DNA of 5,764 nt from Mariniphaga sp. Lineage in GTDB: Bacteria; Bacteroidota; Bacteroidia; Bacteroidales; Prolixibacteraceae. The position numbers were made by a program, and so were the translations under genes. Location of the stretch: assembly GCA_013203525.1 (NCBI GenBank), contig JABMQB010000752.1:1-5764 (forward strand). Direction: 5' to 3'. Below are positions 1-5,135 of the stretch, piece after piece (within the stretch, counting starts at the first letter, position 1; each line of letters opens with the position of its first letter). Under the pieces are notes generated by a model that saw nothing but the letters and a program-made list of their open reading frames with translations, was not told the origin of the DNA and made no database searches.

Positions 1-2
1 AA

Positions 3-18
3 TCCGCCAGCTGGCGGA
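3..18. repeat. 16-bp perfect palindrome
   Basis: TCCGCCAGCTGGCGGA equals its own reverse complement. It is a GC-rich island in AT-rich DNA and lies outside any gene. From memory, copies of this palindrome are dispersed through intergenic DNA of many Bacteroidota, so it is probably a repetitive palindromic unit and not a specific operator. It lies downstream of the PIN gene and could fold into a hairpin in a read-through transcript. No T-run follows on either strand, so I do not call it a terminator. Confidence 0.7.
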
Positions 19-61
19 CGAATTGGCGGTGTTGCAACAAAGGACTGCGGTTGAATTATCC

Positions 62-98
62 ACTGAAACCCGCATACATATGACATTTTGTTACCTGC
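62..98. repeat. left flank inverted-repeat arms of the PIN gene
   Basis: Two short sequences here recur, inverted, on the other side of the PIN gene. ACTGAAACCCG (62-72) is the exact reverse complement of CGGGTTTCAGT at 2380-2390 (11 of 11). GTTACCTGC (90-98) is the exact reverse complement of GCAGGTAAC at 2172-2180 (9 of 9). The order is mirrored, as expected for nested terminal inverted repeats. The similarity weakly extends: ATACATATG next to the 9-mer resembles ATACACATAT on the other side. The inner arm contains the stop codon of the PIN gene (91-93). The arms are short, so chance is not excluded, but two mirrored matches in narrow flanks are suggestive of cassette boundaries. Confidence 0.5.
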
Positions 99-105
99 TG
101 GGTTT
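66..105 (-). other. attC-like imperfect hairpin overlapping the PIN gene stop
   Basis: AAACCCGCA (66-74) can pair with TGC-T-GGGTTT (96-105): nine base pairs interrupted by one unpaired T, around a loop of about 21 nt. A stem with a single extruded base at the end of a gene is reminiscent of integron attC sites, but the canonical R boxes (RYYYAAC / GTTRRRY) are not clearly present and no integron integrase is visible. In the gene's direction no T-run follows, so it is a poor intrinsic terminator. It could still act as a 3' mRNA-stabilising hairpin. Confidence 0.35.
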
Positions 106-2151
106 TACTTCTTTCAAATCATCTGGGATATCTAATAATTCTATAAATGCTTTAATGTTTGACACATTCCTGTATTTATTAAATAATGTTCTAATAATAA
201 TTGCAGAAAATATTGTTGCTGCAAAAAATAATAGAAAACTAATAATGATATTACCTTTTAAACTAATGAATAAATCTGTTGCAACACTCAAATTCCAATT
301 TGACTTAAACATTAGGATAATTAACCCGATTACAGCTATCAATAATGAAATGGTCAATTCAATCCATGATTTTTTTCTCCAATTTGAAAGCTTTTTTTTG
401 ATAAATTTATTTCTTTTTAATTCTCTTATTTCATTCTCTTTTTCTATTTCCTTCGCTTTTGATTGAACCAACTCATCTTTCAATCTGTCATTTTCTGATT
501 TTTTCGCATCAAGATTTGCTTTTTCCTTTCTTATTTTTTCAGACTCCTTTCGTAAGTCCACAACAATTTTTTCAAATTGTGCAATTCGTTTTTCTTCAAT
601 TTTCTTTTGTTTTTCTGCTTCTTCTTGCAATCTTTTTACGAACTTTTCTTTACTCTCATCTGCCAGCTTATTTAGATTTTCAACTTTTGAGATTTGTTTG
701 TTAGCAATTCTTGTAGCAACTCTCACAATTTGTTCGTCGCTTAACTTGTCTTTAGCATATTTTTGTATGTTATCATCCAACTCTCTAATGATTGCATTCT
801 TAGGTAAAGATTCGTTTAAGGTGCTGGATATAAGAGCGGGTAAGCCAACATTTATTATTTCTTCACTATTCAATTCTGTCCCAATATTTGGATTACTGAG
901 CCATAAGATATTTAATAGAACATCAGCTTTAATTATTTCGGGTTGGAATTGATTATTGAACACTTCTTTACATTGCGAAAAATCATCGTACTCATTGTTA
1001 AAAGCATTATTTACAAACCAACAATTGACCTTCTCAAAAGCTTTAAATTTTTTATTTCCTCTTTTTTCTCTAACATAATATATTGCTGTTGCATCATGTA
1101 ATGCAGCAGCATTGTTGTTTCTGAATTTTTGAAGATTTCTATATTCTTTACTAAATCTAGCAATATTTGAGTATTTTGTTGTTACAGGTATGGTAGTAAT
1201 ACTAAATTCATTATTCAATAAATTGGGTAATTTATCCGAAATATTTTCTAAATCAGTTTTTGTTAAACCTCTTCTATCACATGCGTTATAAATATCTTCT
1301 GGATTGACTTTTTTTGTCAAAAAAGATTCATGAAAATGTTCCGCTCTTCTTAATATTAACCTTTGAATTTCATCAATTGTGTCATTTAAAATTGAAATCC
1401 TATATCCGTTATGACGTGCAATCTCAATTAATTTTCTACATGTATCTGTTGACTCAGGTGTATTTAAATCAATGAGACTAATTATAAAATTAGTATCCAG
1501 TAGTAATTCTACCTTTAATTCAATTGGTTTTGTGGAATATTCGATATAGGATGAAAGAATTGAGCCAAGATAAAGTTCTTTAATTGTATTATATATTTGA
1601 GGAATTTGTCTGAAAAAGCTAACAAATTGTGCTTCCAAAGTATAATCCTCTTTTTTATCAGTTTTGTGTTTTTCTGTTAAATATTTGGATATTGTTGTTT
1701 TATTAATTTCTAAAAAATTGAATATTGATGAATACTCTGATTTACTGATATTATTTAGACTACAAAACTCATGAAATAATCGTTCTATATTTTCAATTAA
1801 AACTTTTTTTTCATCAATTAGTGATTCGAATTCATCAAAAACATAATTTTTTATTGAGAATGCCCCATCCTTATATATTGTGAATTTTACTTCATTCGGT
1901 GTATTTACTTCATTTGCAATTTGATGAAGAATGTTTTTTAGTACAGGAATAGGAATATCGATTGAATATAAATTTTTAATTACCTTTTTAATCTCGGAAA
2001 TATTTTTGCCACTATAGATTTCTTCGGAATTCATTTCTGCCAAAGCACTTTTGGCTAGTGGTACAAATATTTCTATTAGACCTTTTGTTAAAGTTCCGGT
2101 ATTATTAATATGCGCAAGTAAACTGTATGTAACTAATCTTTTTTTATCCAT
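91..2151 (-). CDS. PIN-like nuclease domain protein with coiled coil and two C-terminal membrane helices
   Basis: I do not recognise a named family for this 686-residue protein. Residues 1-160 are mostly helical and include a possible winged-helix-like segment (about 60-105). A PIN-like domain spans about 212-390: LLLDTNF gives D219, the segment DTIDEIQRLI gives D257/E261, and LHDATAIYYV gives D353. These fit the usual order of PIN metal-binding acids. At the usual fourth position, after the strand NCWFV, there are asparagines (N381, N382), with D389-D390 nearby. Residues about 490-590 are a Lys/Glu-rich coiled coil. Two hydrophobic helices follow (about 597-615 and 633-655), then a short tail. 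PIN domains are typically Mg-dependent RNases. I infer a membrane-anchored ribonuclease with its catalytic part in the cytoplasm, possibly a defence or stress effector; the function is unproven. The start is fixed by an in-frame TAA five codons upstream of the ATG, and no strong Shine-Dalgarno is present. The gene is about 20% GC in sampled segments and flanked by inverted repeats, suggesting transfer. Confidence 0.85.
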   Translation of the reverse strand: MDKKRLVTYSLLAHINNTGTLTKGLIEIFVPLAKSALAEMNSEEIYSGKNISEIKKVIKNLYSIDIPIPVLKNILHQIANEVNTPNEVKFTIYKDGAFSIKNYVFDEFESLIDEKKVLIENIERLFHEFCSLNNISKSEYSSIFNFLEINKTTISKYLTEKHKTDKKEDYTLEAQFVSFFRQIPQIYNTIKELYLGSILSSYIEYSTKPIELKVELLLDTNFIISLIDLNTPESTDTCRKLIEIARHNGYRISILNDTIDEIQRLILRRAEHFHESFLTKKVNPEDIYNACDRRGLTKTDLENISDKLPNLLNNEFSITTIPVTTKYSNIARFSKEYRNLQKFRNNNAAALHDATAIYYVREKRGNKKFKAFEKVNCWFVNNAFNNEYDDFSQCKEVFNNQFQPEIIKADVLLNILWLSNPNIGTELNSEEIINVGLPALISSTLNESLPKNAIIRELDDNIQKYAKDKLSDEQIVRVATRIANKQISKVENLNKLADESKEKFVKRLQEEAEKQKKIEEKRIAQFEKIVVDLRKESEKIRKEKANLDAKKSENDRLKDELVQSKAKEIEKENEIRELKRNKFIKKKLSNWRKKSWIELTISLLIAVIGLIILMFKSNWNLSVATDLFISLKGNIIISFLLFFAATIFSAIIIRTLFNKYRNVSNIKAFIELLDIPDDLKEVKPSR

Positions 2152-2171
2152 TTTGTTTCTTTTTTAACCTT

Positions 2172-2390
2172 GCAGGTAACTTGTTTATATGTGTATTGTG
2201 TTTATTTCTCCTATATCTTTACTTTTATAACTGACTGTTATTTTGATATTTGTGTTCTAAAATTACGTCTAATTAACTTTCAGTTCTTGCAAAAATAGTT
2301 ATTAATAAAAAGTGCATATTTTGAATTTTTTGAAATCCGGGGGTCCTTCTTCTTTGTAGTCTCTTTCTCCGTGTACAGCCGGGTTTCAGT
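2172..2390. repeat. right flank inverted-repeat arms of the PIN gene
   Basis: GCAGGTAAC (2172-2180) and CGGGTTTCAGT (2380-2390) are exact inverted copies of sequences at 90-98 and 62-72. Around the outer arm the similarity reaches GTA: GTACAGCCGGGTTTCAGT here against GTATGCGGGTTTCAGT for the reverse complement of the left end. On the left the two arms are 17 nt apart; on the right they are 199 nt apart, so the right end carries about 180 bp of extra DNA, which would contain the PIN gene's promoter and leader. Confidence 0.45.
2290..2297 (-). promoter_or_regulatory. possible -7 element upstream of the PIN gene
   Basis: Read on the minus strand this is TATTTTTG, a full match to the Bacteroidota -7 consensus TAnnTTTG. 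It lies about 140 nt upstream of the PIN start, within the expected leader. I found no convincing TTTG -33 element at the normal distance, and such a motif is frequent in AT-rich DNA, so this is weak. Confidence 0.22.
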
Positions 2391-2433
2391 TTGTGCGTAC
2401 AATTTAAGGATAAAGAAGAGGAAAAACAAGTAG

Positions 2434-2496
2434 CTGAGTAAAGAGTAAAGAGTAAAGAGCCAAGATCCAAGAGTAAAGAGTAAAGATCAAAGAGTA
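2434..2496 (+). repeat. degenerate heptanucleotide tandem array, unit AAGAGTA
   Basis: Nine consecutive 7-nt units can be read without a slip: CTGAGTA, AAGAGTA, AAGAGTA, AAGAGCC, AAGATCC, AAGAGTA, AAGAGTA, AAGATCA, AAGAGTA. Five of nine are identical and the variants differ mainly in the last three bases. The array ends 75 bp before the LACTB-like start codon and just upstream of its candidate promoter. Such arrays can change copy number by slippage; any effect on expression is inference. The mixed unit sequences suggest an older, partly decayed array. Confidence 0.8.
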
Positions 2497-2511
2497 GTAG
2501 TTCTACAATAA

Positions 2512-2543
2512 TTTGGATTCGTAATTGAACGGATGTAACTTTA
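2512..2543 (+). promoter_or_regulatory. candidate sigma-ABfr-type promoter of the LACTB-like gene
   Basis: TTTG (2512-2515) is followed after 20 nt by TAACTTTA (2536-2543), which matches five of the six fixed positions of the Bacteroidota -7 box TAnnTTTG. The spacing suits a -33/-7 pair. Transcription would start near 2550 and give a short leader of about 20 nt before the ATG at 2572. The leader is A/T-rich and has no Shine-Dalgarno, which is normal in this phylum. Confidence 0.4.
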
Positions 2544-2571
2544 TTCTTTCAAAAAATTTAATCTTAGTATC

Positions 2572-3639
2572 ATGAGAACAATACATTTTATCCTTATTAT
2601 TTGTGCCGTTTTTATTATTTCCTGCCAAACTGTTGATCCAAAAGTAGCTGAAGCAGAAAAATTTATTGAGCAGCTAAAAACAGAGAGCGAGTCGCTTGGA
2701 TGGACAGCCACTATTTCAATTGATAATGAAATTGTTTTGTCAAAAGGATTTGGTTTGGGCAACTACGAACAGCAGGTTCCGGTTTATCCCGATAAAACAA
2801 AATTCAGGATTGGCAGTATTTCAAAATCCTTATCGGCTGCGGCACTGGGTATATTAATGGAAAAGAAAAGAATAGACCTTGACCAGCCGGTTCAGGTGTA
2901 TGCACCTTATTTTCCTGAAAAGGAATATTTGATAACCACAAGGCAGGTGGCGGGTCATATTGCCGGAATCAGGCATTACAACGGCGATGAGTTTTTATCG
3001 TTGAGGTTTTTTAAAACAGTGAATGAAGGATTGGATATTTTTAAAAACGATTTGCTTTTATTCGAACCAGGCACCGATTATAGCTATTCGAGTTATGGAT
3101 TTAACCTGGTAAGTGCTGCCATCGAAGGAGCTTCACGCGTTGAGTTTTTGAAATATATGAAGGAAAATGTTTTCGACCCTTTGGGAATGACGGAAACAGT
3201 ACCCGATTATAACGATTCTTTAATTGTTTTTCGCTCAGGTTTTTACTCCATGGAAAACGGAAAAGATATAAATGCCCCTTATGTTGATAATAGTTACAAA
3301 TGGGCTGGGGGAGGTTTCCTTTCAACTTCGGAAGACCTGGTGAAATTTGGAAATGCGATGCTGGATAATACATTGTTTTCGGAGGAAATTAAAACAGAAC
3401 TGGTGACTTCACAAAAACTTAATAATGGAACTGAAACTGGCTACGGGCTGGGATTCTTTTCAGGTGTAAATGAGTTTGGAAGGAAATATTACGGGCACGG
3501 CGGTGGTTCAGTTGGCGGATGTGGGAACCTGTTAATTTTCCCTGAAACAAATATGGTTGTGGCAGTAATTACCAATGATACAAATGCAAAGGTGGGCAAT
3601 GATATTCATAAGTTAGCTGAGATATTTATGAAGGATTAA
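2572..3639 (+). CDS. LACTB-like serine beta-lactamase-fold hydrolase, lipoprotein
   Basis: This 355-residue protein belongs to the class C beta-lactamase / PBP4*-like serine hydrolase family. It begins with a lipoprotein signal: a hydrophobic stretch ending in the lipobox IISC, giving C18 as the lipidated residue, which supports this start. Catalytic motifs are visible: SISK (nucleophile S82, K85), YSS (Y172-S173-S174) in place of the usual YxN, and HGG (H309-G311) in place of KTG. Several blocks resemble human mitochondrial LACTB as I remember it: AGIRHY (131-136), IFKND (156-160), and YVDNSYKWAGGGFLST (237-252) followed by DLVKFGNAML. LACTB-type proteins are thought to act as peptidases or esterases; the substrate here is unknown, and an antibiotic-hydrolysing role is unlikely. 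It would be attached to a membrane facing the periplasm. It is a monocistronic plus-strand gene converging on the URO-D gene. A relic of a second copy's 3' end lies about 250 bp downstream. Confidence 0.93.
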   Translation: MRTIHFILIICAVFIISCQTVDPKVAEAEKFIEQLKTESESLGWTATISIDNEIVLSKGFGLGNYEQQVPVYPDKTKFRIGSISKSLSAAALGILMEKKRIDLDQPVQVYAPYFPEKEYLITTRQVAGHIAGIRHYNGDEFLSLRFFKTVNEGLDIFKNDLLLFEPGTDYSYSSYGFNLVSAAIEGASRVEFLKYMKENVFDPLGMTETVPDYNDSLIVFRSGFYSMENGKDINAPYVDNSYKWAGGGFLSTSEDLVKFGNAMLDNTLFSEEIKTELVTSQKLNNGTETGYGLGFFSGVNEFGRKYYGHGGGSVGGCGNLLIFPETNMVVAVITNDTNAKVGNDIHKLAEIFMKD

Positions 3640-3687
3640 AATATTAAATTACACTATTAAAAGGAGAATCAAGCTAAATTTAAAAAA

Positions 3688-3757
3688 TGGGGCTAAGCCC
3701 CAAACCCCACTTCATTTCTTTTTCTTAGATAAATAGAAACGAAGCAAAGAAAAATCA
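3688..3757. repeat. probable dispersed intergenic repeat with GGGGCT hairpin
   Basis: TGGGGCTAAGCCCCA (3688-3702) is a perfect inverted repeat of seven-base arms around one base. It is followed by AACCCCACTTCATTTC and a pyrimidine-rich run (to about 3727), then a purine-rich run (GAAACGAAGCAAAGAAAAATCAAG) that can partly pair with it. From memory, blocks with this plan (GGGGC...GCCCC, then AACCCC-CTTC-pyrimidines, then AAGAAGCAAA-ATCAAG) recur in Bacteroidota intergenic DNA. The first hairpin could help terminate the LACTB-like transcript, which ended 48 bp before. Confidence 0.45.
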
Positions 3758-3802
3758 AGTCAAAATAAAGCTGTTATGCTTTTCAAATTTACATTGTAGC
3801 CC

Positions 3803-3846
3803 GATTCACGCAATTTTGACACTCCCGCTCAAGGGGAGTCTGAATC
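3803..3846. repeat. nested imperfect inverted repeat
   Basis: The outer arms GATTCA (3803-3808) and TGAATC (3841-3846) enclose inner arms ACTCCC (3821-3826) and GGGAGT (3834-3839) around a 7-nt loop. The arms are separated on the left by 12 unpaired bases and on the right by one, so this is not one continuous stem. It may be a repeat element or a bidirectional hairpin between the convergent genes. No T-run follows on either strand. Confidence 0.4.
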
Positions 3847-3883
3847 TTGTATAGTTTTAAATCAAGATATATTTTTGTACTGA

Positions 3884-3931
3884 GATAGAGGGAATATTAA
3901 TAAGTTGGCTGAGATTTTTATAGGAAAGTAG
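3884..3931 (+). pseudogene. 3'-terminal relic of a second LACTB-like gene
   Basis: After a stop at 3881-3883 the frame reads DRGNINKLAEIFIGK and stops at TAG (3929-3931). This matches the C-terminus of the intact hydrolase upstream, GNDIHKLAEIFMKD. At the DNA level 3896-3921 matches 3604-3629 at 23 of 26 positions, in the same reading frame, with one codon missing just before. Both copies are on the plus strand and both end in a stop at the equivalent place. The simplest explanation is a former tandem paralog, or a partial duplication, of which only the last 15 or so codons remain recognisable. I found no clear trace of the catalytic parts between 3640 and 3880. Confidence 0.65.
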
Positions 3932-3938
3932 AAATTAA

Positions 3939-5063
3939 TTAATATCTGCTGTAAGTTCTGGCTGTTTCAACCATTGCAAAAATATTTTCATTGGGTGTAT
4001 CTCTTCCGCATTGGTCGCCGGTTGATAAAACAAAACCACCGCCTTTTGCCGCATCGTCGATAGCTTTTTTACTGGCTTCTATCACATCAGCTTTTGATCC
4101 GTTTAGCAATACTTCTGTTGTATGAAGATTTCCTTTTAGAATTATTTTTTTGCCATACAATTTTTTTAATTCTGCAAGGTTGCAGTCGCCCATGGGTGGA
4201 ATTTCCAGCGGGTCAATTATAGTAAGTTTTGTTTCTTCGGCGGCTATTTTAACAAGCTCAGTTTCTGGCCCGCACGAATGTACATGAGTTGGTATTCCAA
4301 TATCCGCGGCCAGCTCTGTTACCCTTTTAAGGGCAGGTAAAACCAGCTCTCTGAAAATATCAGGAGATTGAAAAATAAGCGATCCGGAGGCTCCACAAAA
4401 AAGGAAATCAGGTTTTTCTTCCAGGTTAGAAATTGTTTTTATCCTTTTTTCCATCCTGTTAATCATCCTGTCGCGTATATCAAAATATTTCTGTGGATTC
4501 TCATAATATTCATAAATATTTTCAGGCCTTCGAAGTATTAATGTTTCAACCCCACTGGGCATTCCAACTATTCCATGTTCGCCCATTTCCTTTTTAATCA
4601 GCTTCCATAATTCTATTCCCTTTGGCCATTGTTTTACATTTTTAACCTCTTCCCATTTATCGGGAACCGGATTTAGTCCAACAAGCCTGGGATCTACATC
4701 TGTGGCCGGTGGATTATCTTTTGTATGTACAACTACAAACTGGCTCCATTCATCTGATATCTCAGAATAATCCTGTGTAATAATTCGGGAATCATCTTGA
4801 AAAATAATTTTTTTCTCCCACTTTATTTCTTCATCATCAAATAAATCTCCAAATTCGTAGAGTTCAAATCCACCATCAATATCAAAATATTTTACAGCAT
4901 CAATGTACGCTTTCCAAAGGGGAGGATCCTGATACAAATATATATCCCAGAATGGTTTACCTGTTAATCTTGCTGGTACCATGTTTGAAATATCTGGGCA
5001 AACAGGAACACAATCGGGGAGTTCCCAATTTAAAACTTTTAACAATCTATCCCGTTTATTCAT
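3939..5063 (-). CDS. URO-D superfamily protein, MtaA/CmuA-type methyltransferase-like
   Basis: The 374-residue product opens with a typical family start (RDRLLKVLNWELPDCVPV, residues 4-21) and ends with the family's C-terminal plan. The key motifs are HVHSCG (H260, H262, C264) and GDQCGRDTP (C352). H262-x-C264 plus C352 match the His-x-Cys...Cys zinc site of MtaA/MtbA cobamide methyltransferases. True HemE is unlikely because the conserved RQAGR motif near the N-terminus is missing. Family members move methyl groups between corrinoid proteins and thiols or other acceptors, and many are of unknown substrate. No corrinoid protein, reactivase or other demethylation gene is in this window, so the substrate cannot be inferred. 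It is probably cytoplasmic. The gene follows the thioredoxin gene after 72 bp; the spacer holds a small hairpin, and no Shine-Dalgarno is seen before the ATG. Confidence 0.88.
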   Translation of the reverse strand: MNKRDRLLKVLNWELPDCVPVCPDISNMVPARLTGKPFWDIYLYQDPPLWKAYIDAVKYFDIDGGFELYEFGDLFDDEEIKWEKKIIFQDDSRIITQDYSEISDEWSQFVVVHTKDNPPATDVDPRLVGLNPVPDKWEEVKNVKQWPKGIELWKLIKKEMGEHGIVGMPSGVETLILRRPENIYEYYENPQKYFDIRDRMINRMEKRIKTISNLEEKPDFLFCGASGSLIFQSPDIFRELVLPALKRVTELAADIGIPTHVHSCGPETELVKIAAEETKLTIIDPLEIPPMGDCNLAELKKLYGKKIILKGNLHTTEVLLNGSKADVIEASKKAIDDAAKGGGFVLSTGDQCGRDTPNENIFAMVETARTYSRY

Positions 5064-5074
5064 TACAAATCAAA

Positions 5075-5095
5075 TTAGGATTTGAGTAATCCTTA
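5075..5095 (-). other. small hairpin between thioredoxin and URO-D genes
   Basis: TTAGGATT (5075-5082) and AATCCTTA (5088-5095) form a stem of six pairs plus one beyond a mismatch, with a 5-nt loop. It sits 12 bp upstream of the URO-D start and 40 bp after the thioredoxin stop. No T-run follows, so it is more likely a leader or processing hairpin than a terminator. It is short enough to be chance. Confidence 0.25.
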
Positions 5096-5135
5096 GTAAA
5101 AGTCAGGTTAAGCAATATTGTATCGTATGATTTTG

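Larger units (their letters stand above)
2152..2571. other. 420-bp divergent intergenic region
   Basis: This is the gene-free stretch between the divergent PIN and LACTB-like genes. From left to right it holds the right-hand inverted-repeat arms (2172-2180 and 2380-2390), an AT-rich leader for the PIN gene, a GC-richer block at about 2336-2400 that includes two CCGGG motifs, a heptanucleotide array (2434-2496) and a candidate LACTB-side promoter. An AGGAGA on the minus strand (2212-2207) is about 55 nt upstream of the PIN start with no ATG behind it, so it is not an obvious ribosome binding site. The minus-strand frame open through about 2273-2470 is low-complexity, runs through the repeats and has no recognisable protein features, so I do not call a gene. 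Confidence 0.7.
3640..3938. other. 299-bp convergent intergenic region
   Basis: No intact gene lies between the convergent LACTB-like and URO-D genes. The region holds a GGGGCT hairpin with a following repeat-like block (3688-3757), a nested inverted repeat (3803-3846) and the 3' relic of a LACTB paralog (3884-3931). One reading is that a tandem LACTB-like gene decayed here and repeats moved in. Any shared terminator for the two convergent genes should lie here, but I see no stem followed by a clean T-run. Confidence 0.65.

Noticed and set aside
66..105. Intrinsic terminator for the PIN gene
   Set aside because: A stem exists, but in the gene's direction no T-run follows and the loop is too large.
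23..952. Plus-strand open frames opposite the PIN gene
   Set aside because: They are antisense to a long coding region of coherent domain structure, and their hydrophobic runs are the complement of its Lys/Glu-rich coiled coil.
2273..2470. 65-codon minus-strand open frame in the intergenic region
   Set aside because: It runs through the heptanucleotide array and the outer inverted-repeat arm, is basic and low-complexity, and has no recognisable domain or ribosome binding site.
2434..2496. CRISPR array
   Set aside because: The units are 7 nt with no spacers; it is a simple tandem repeat.
3101..3373. Minus-strand frame inside the LACTB-like gene
   Set aside because: It is opposite well-conserved catalytic-domain sequence and has no independent support.
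3661..3728. Possible tiny gene after an AAGGAGA (ATG at 3687, 13 codons)
   Set aside because: The spacing of about 20 nt is too long, and the frame is the hairpin repeat itself.
3939..5063. HemE (uroporphyrinogen decarboxylase proper)
   Set aside because: The N-terminal RQAGR motif is absent and the His-x-Cys...Cys zinc motif points to the methyltransferase branch of the superfamily.
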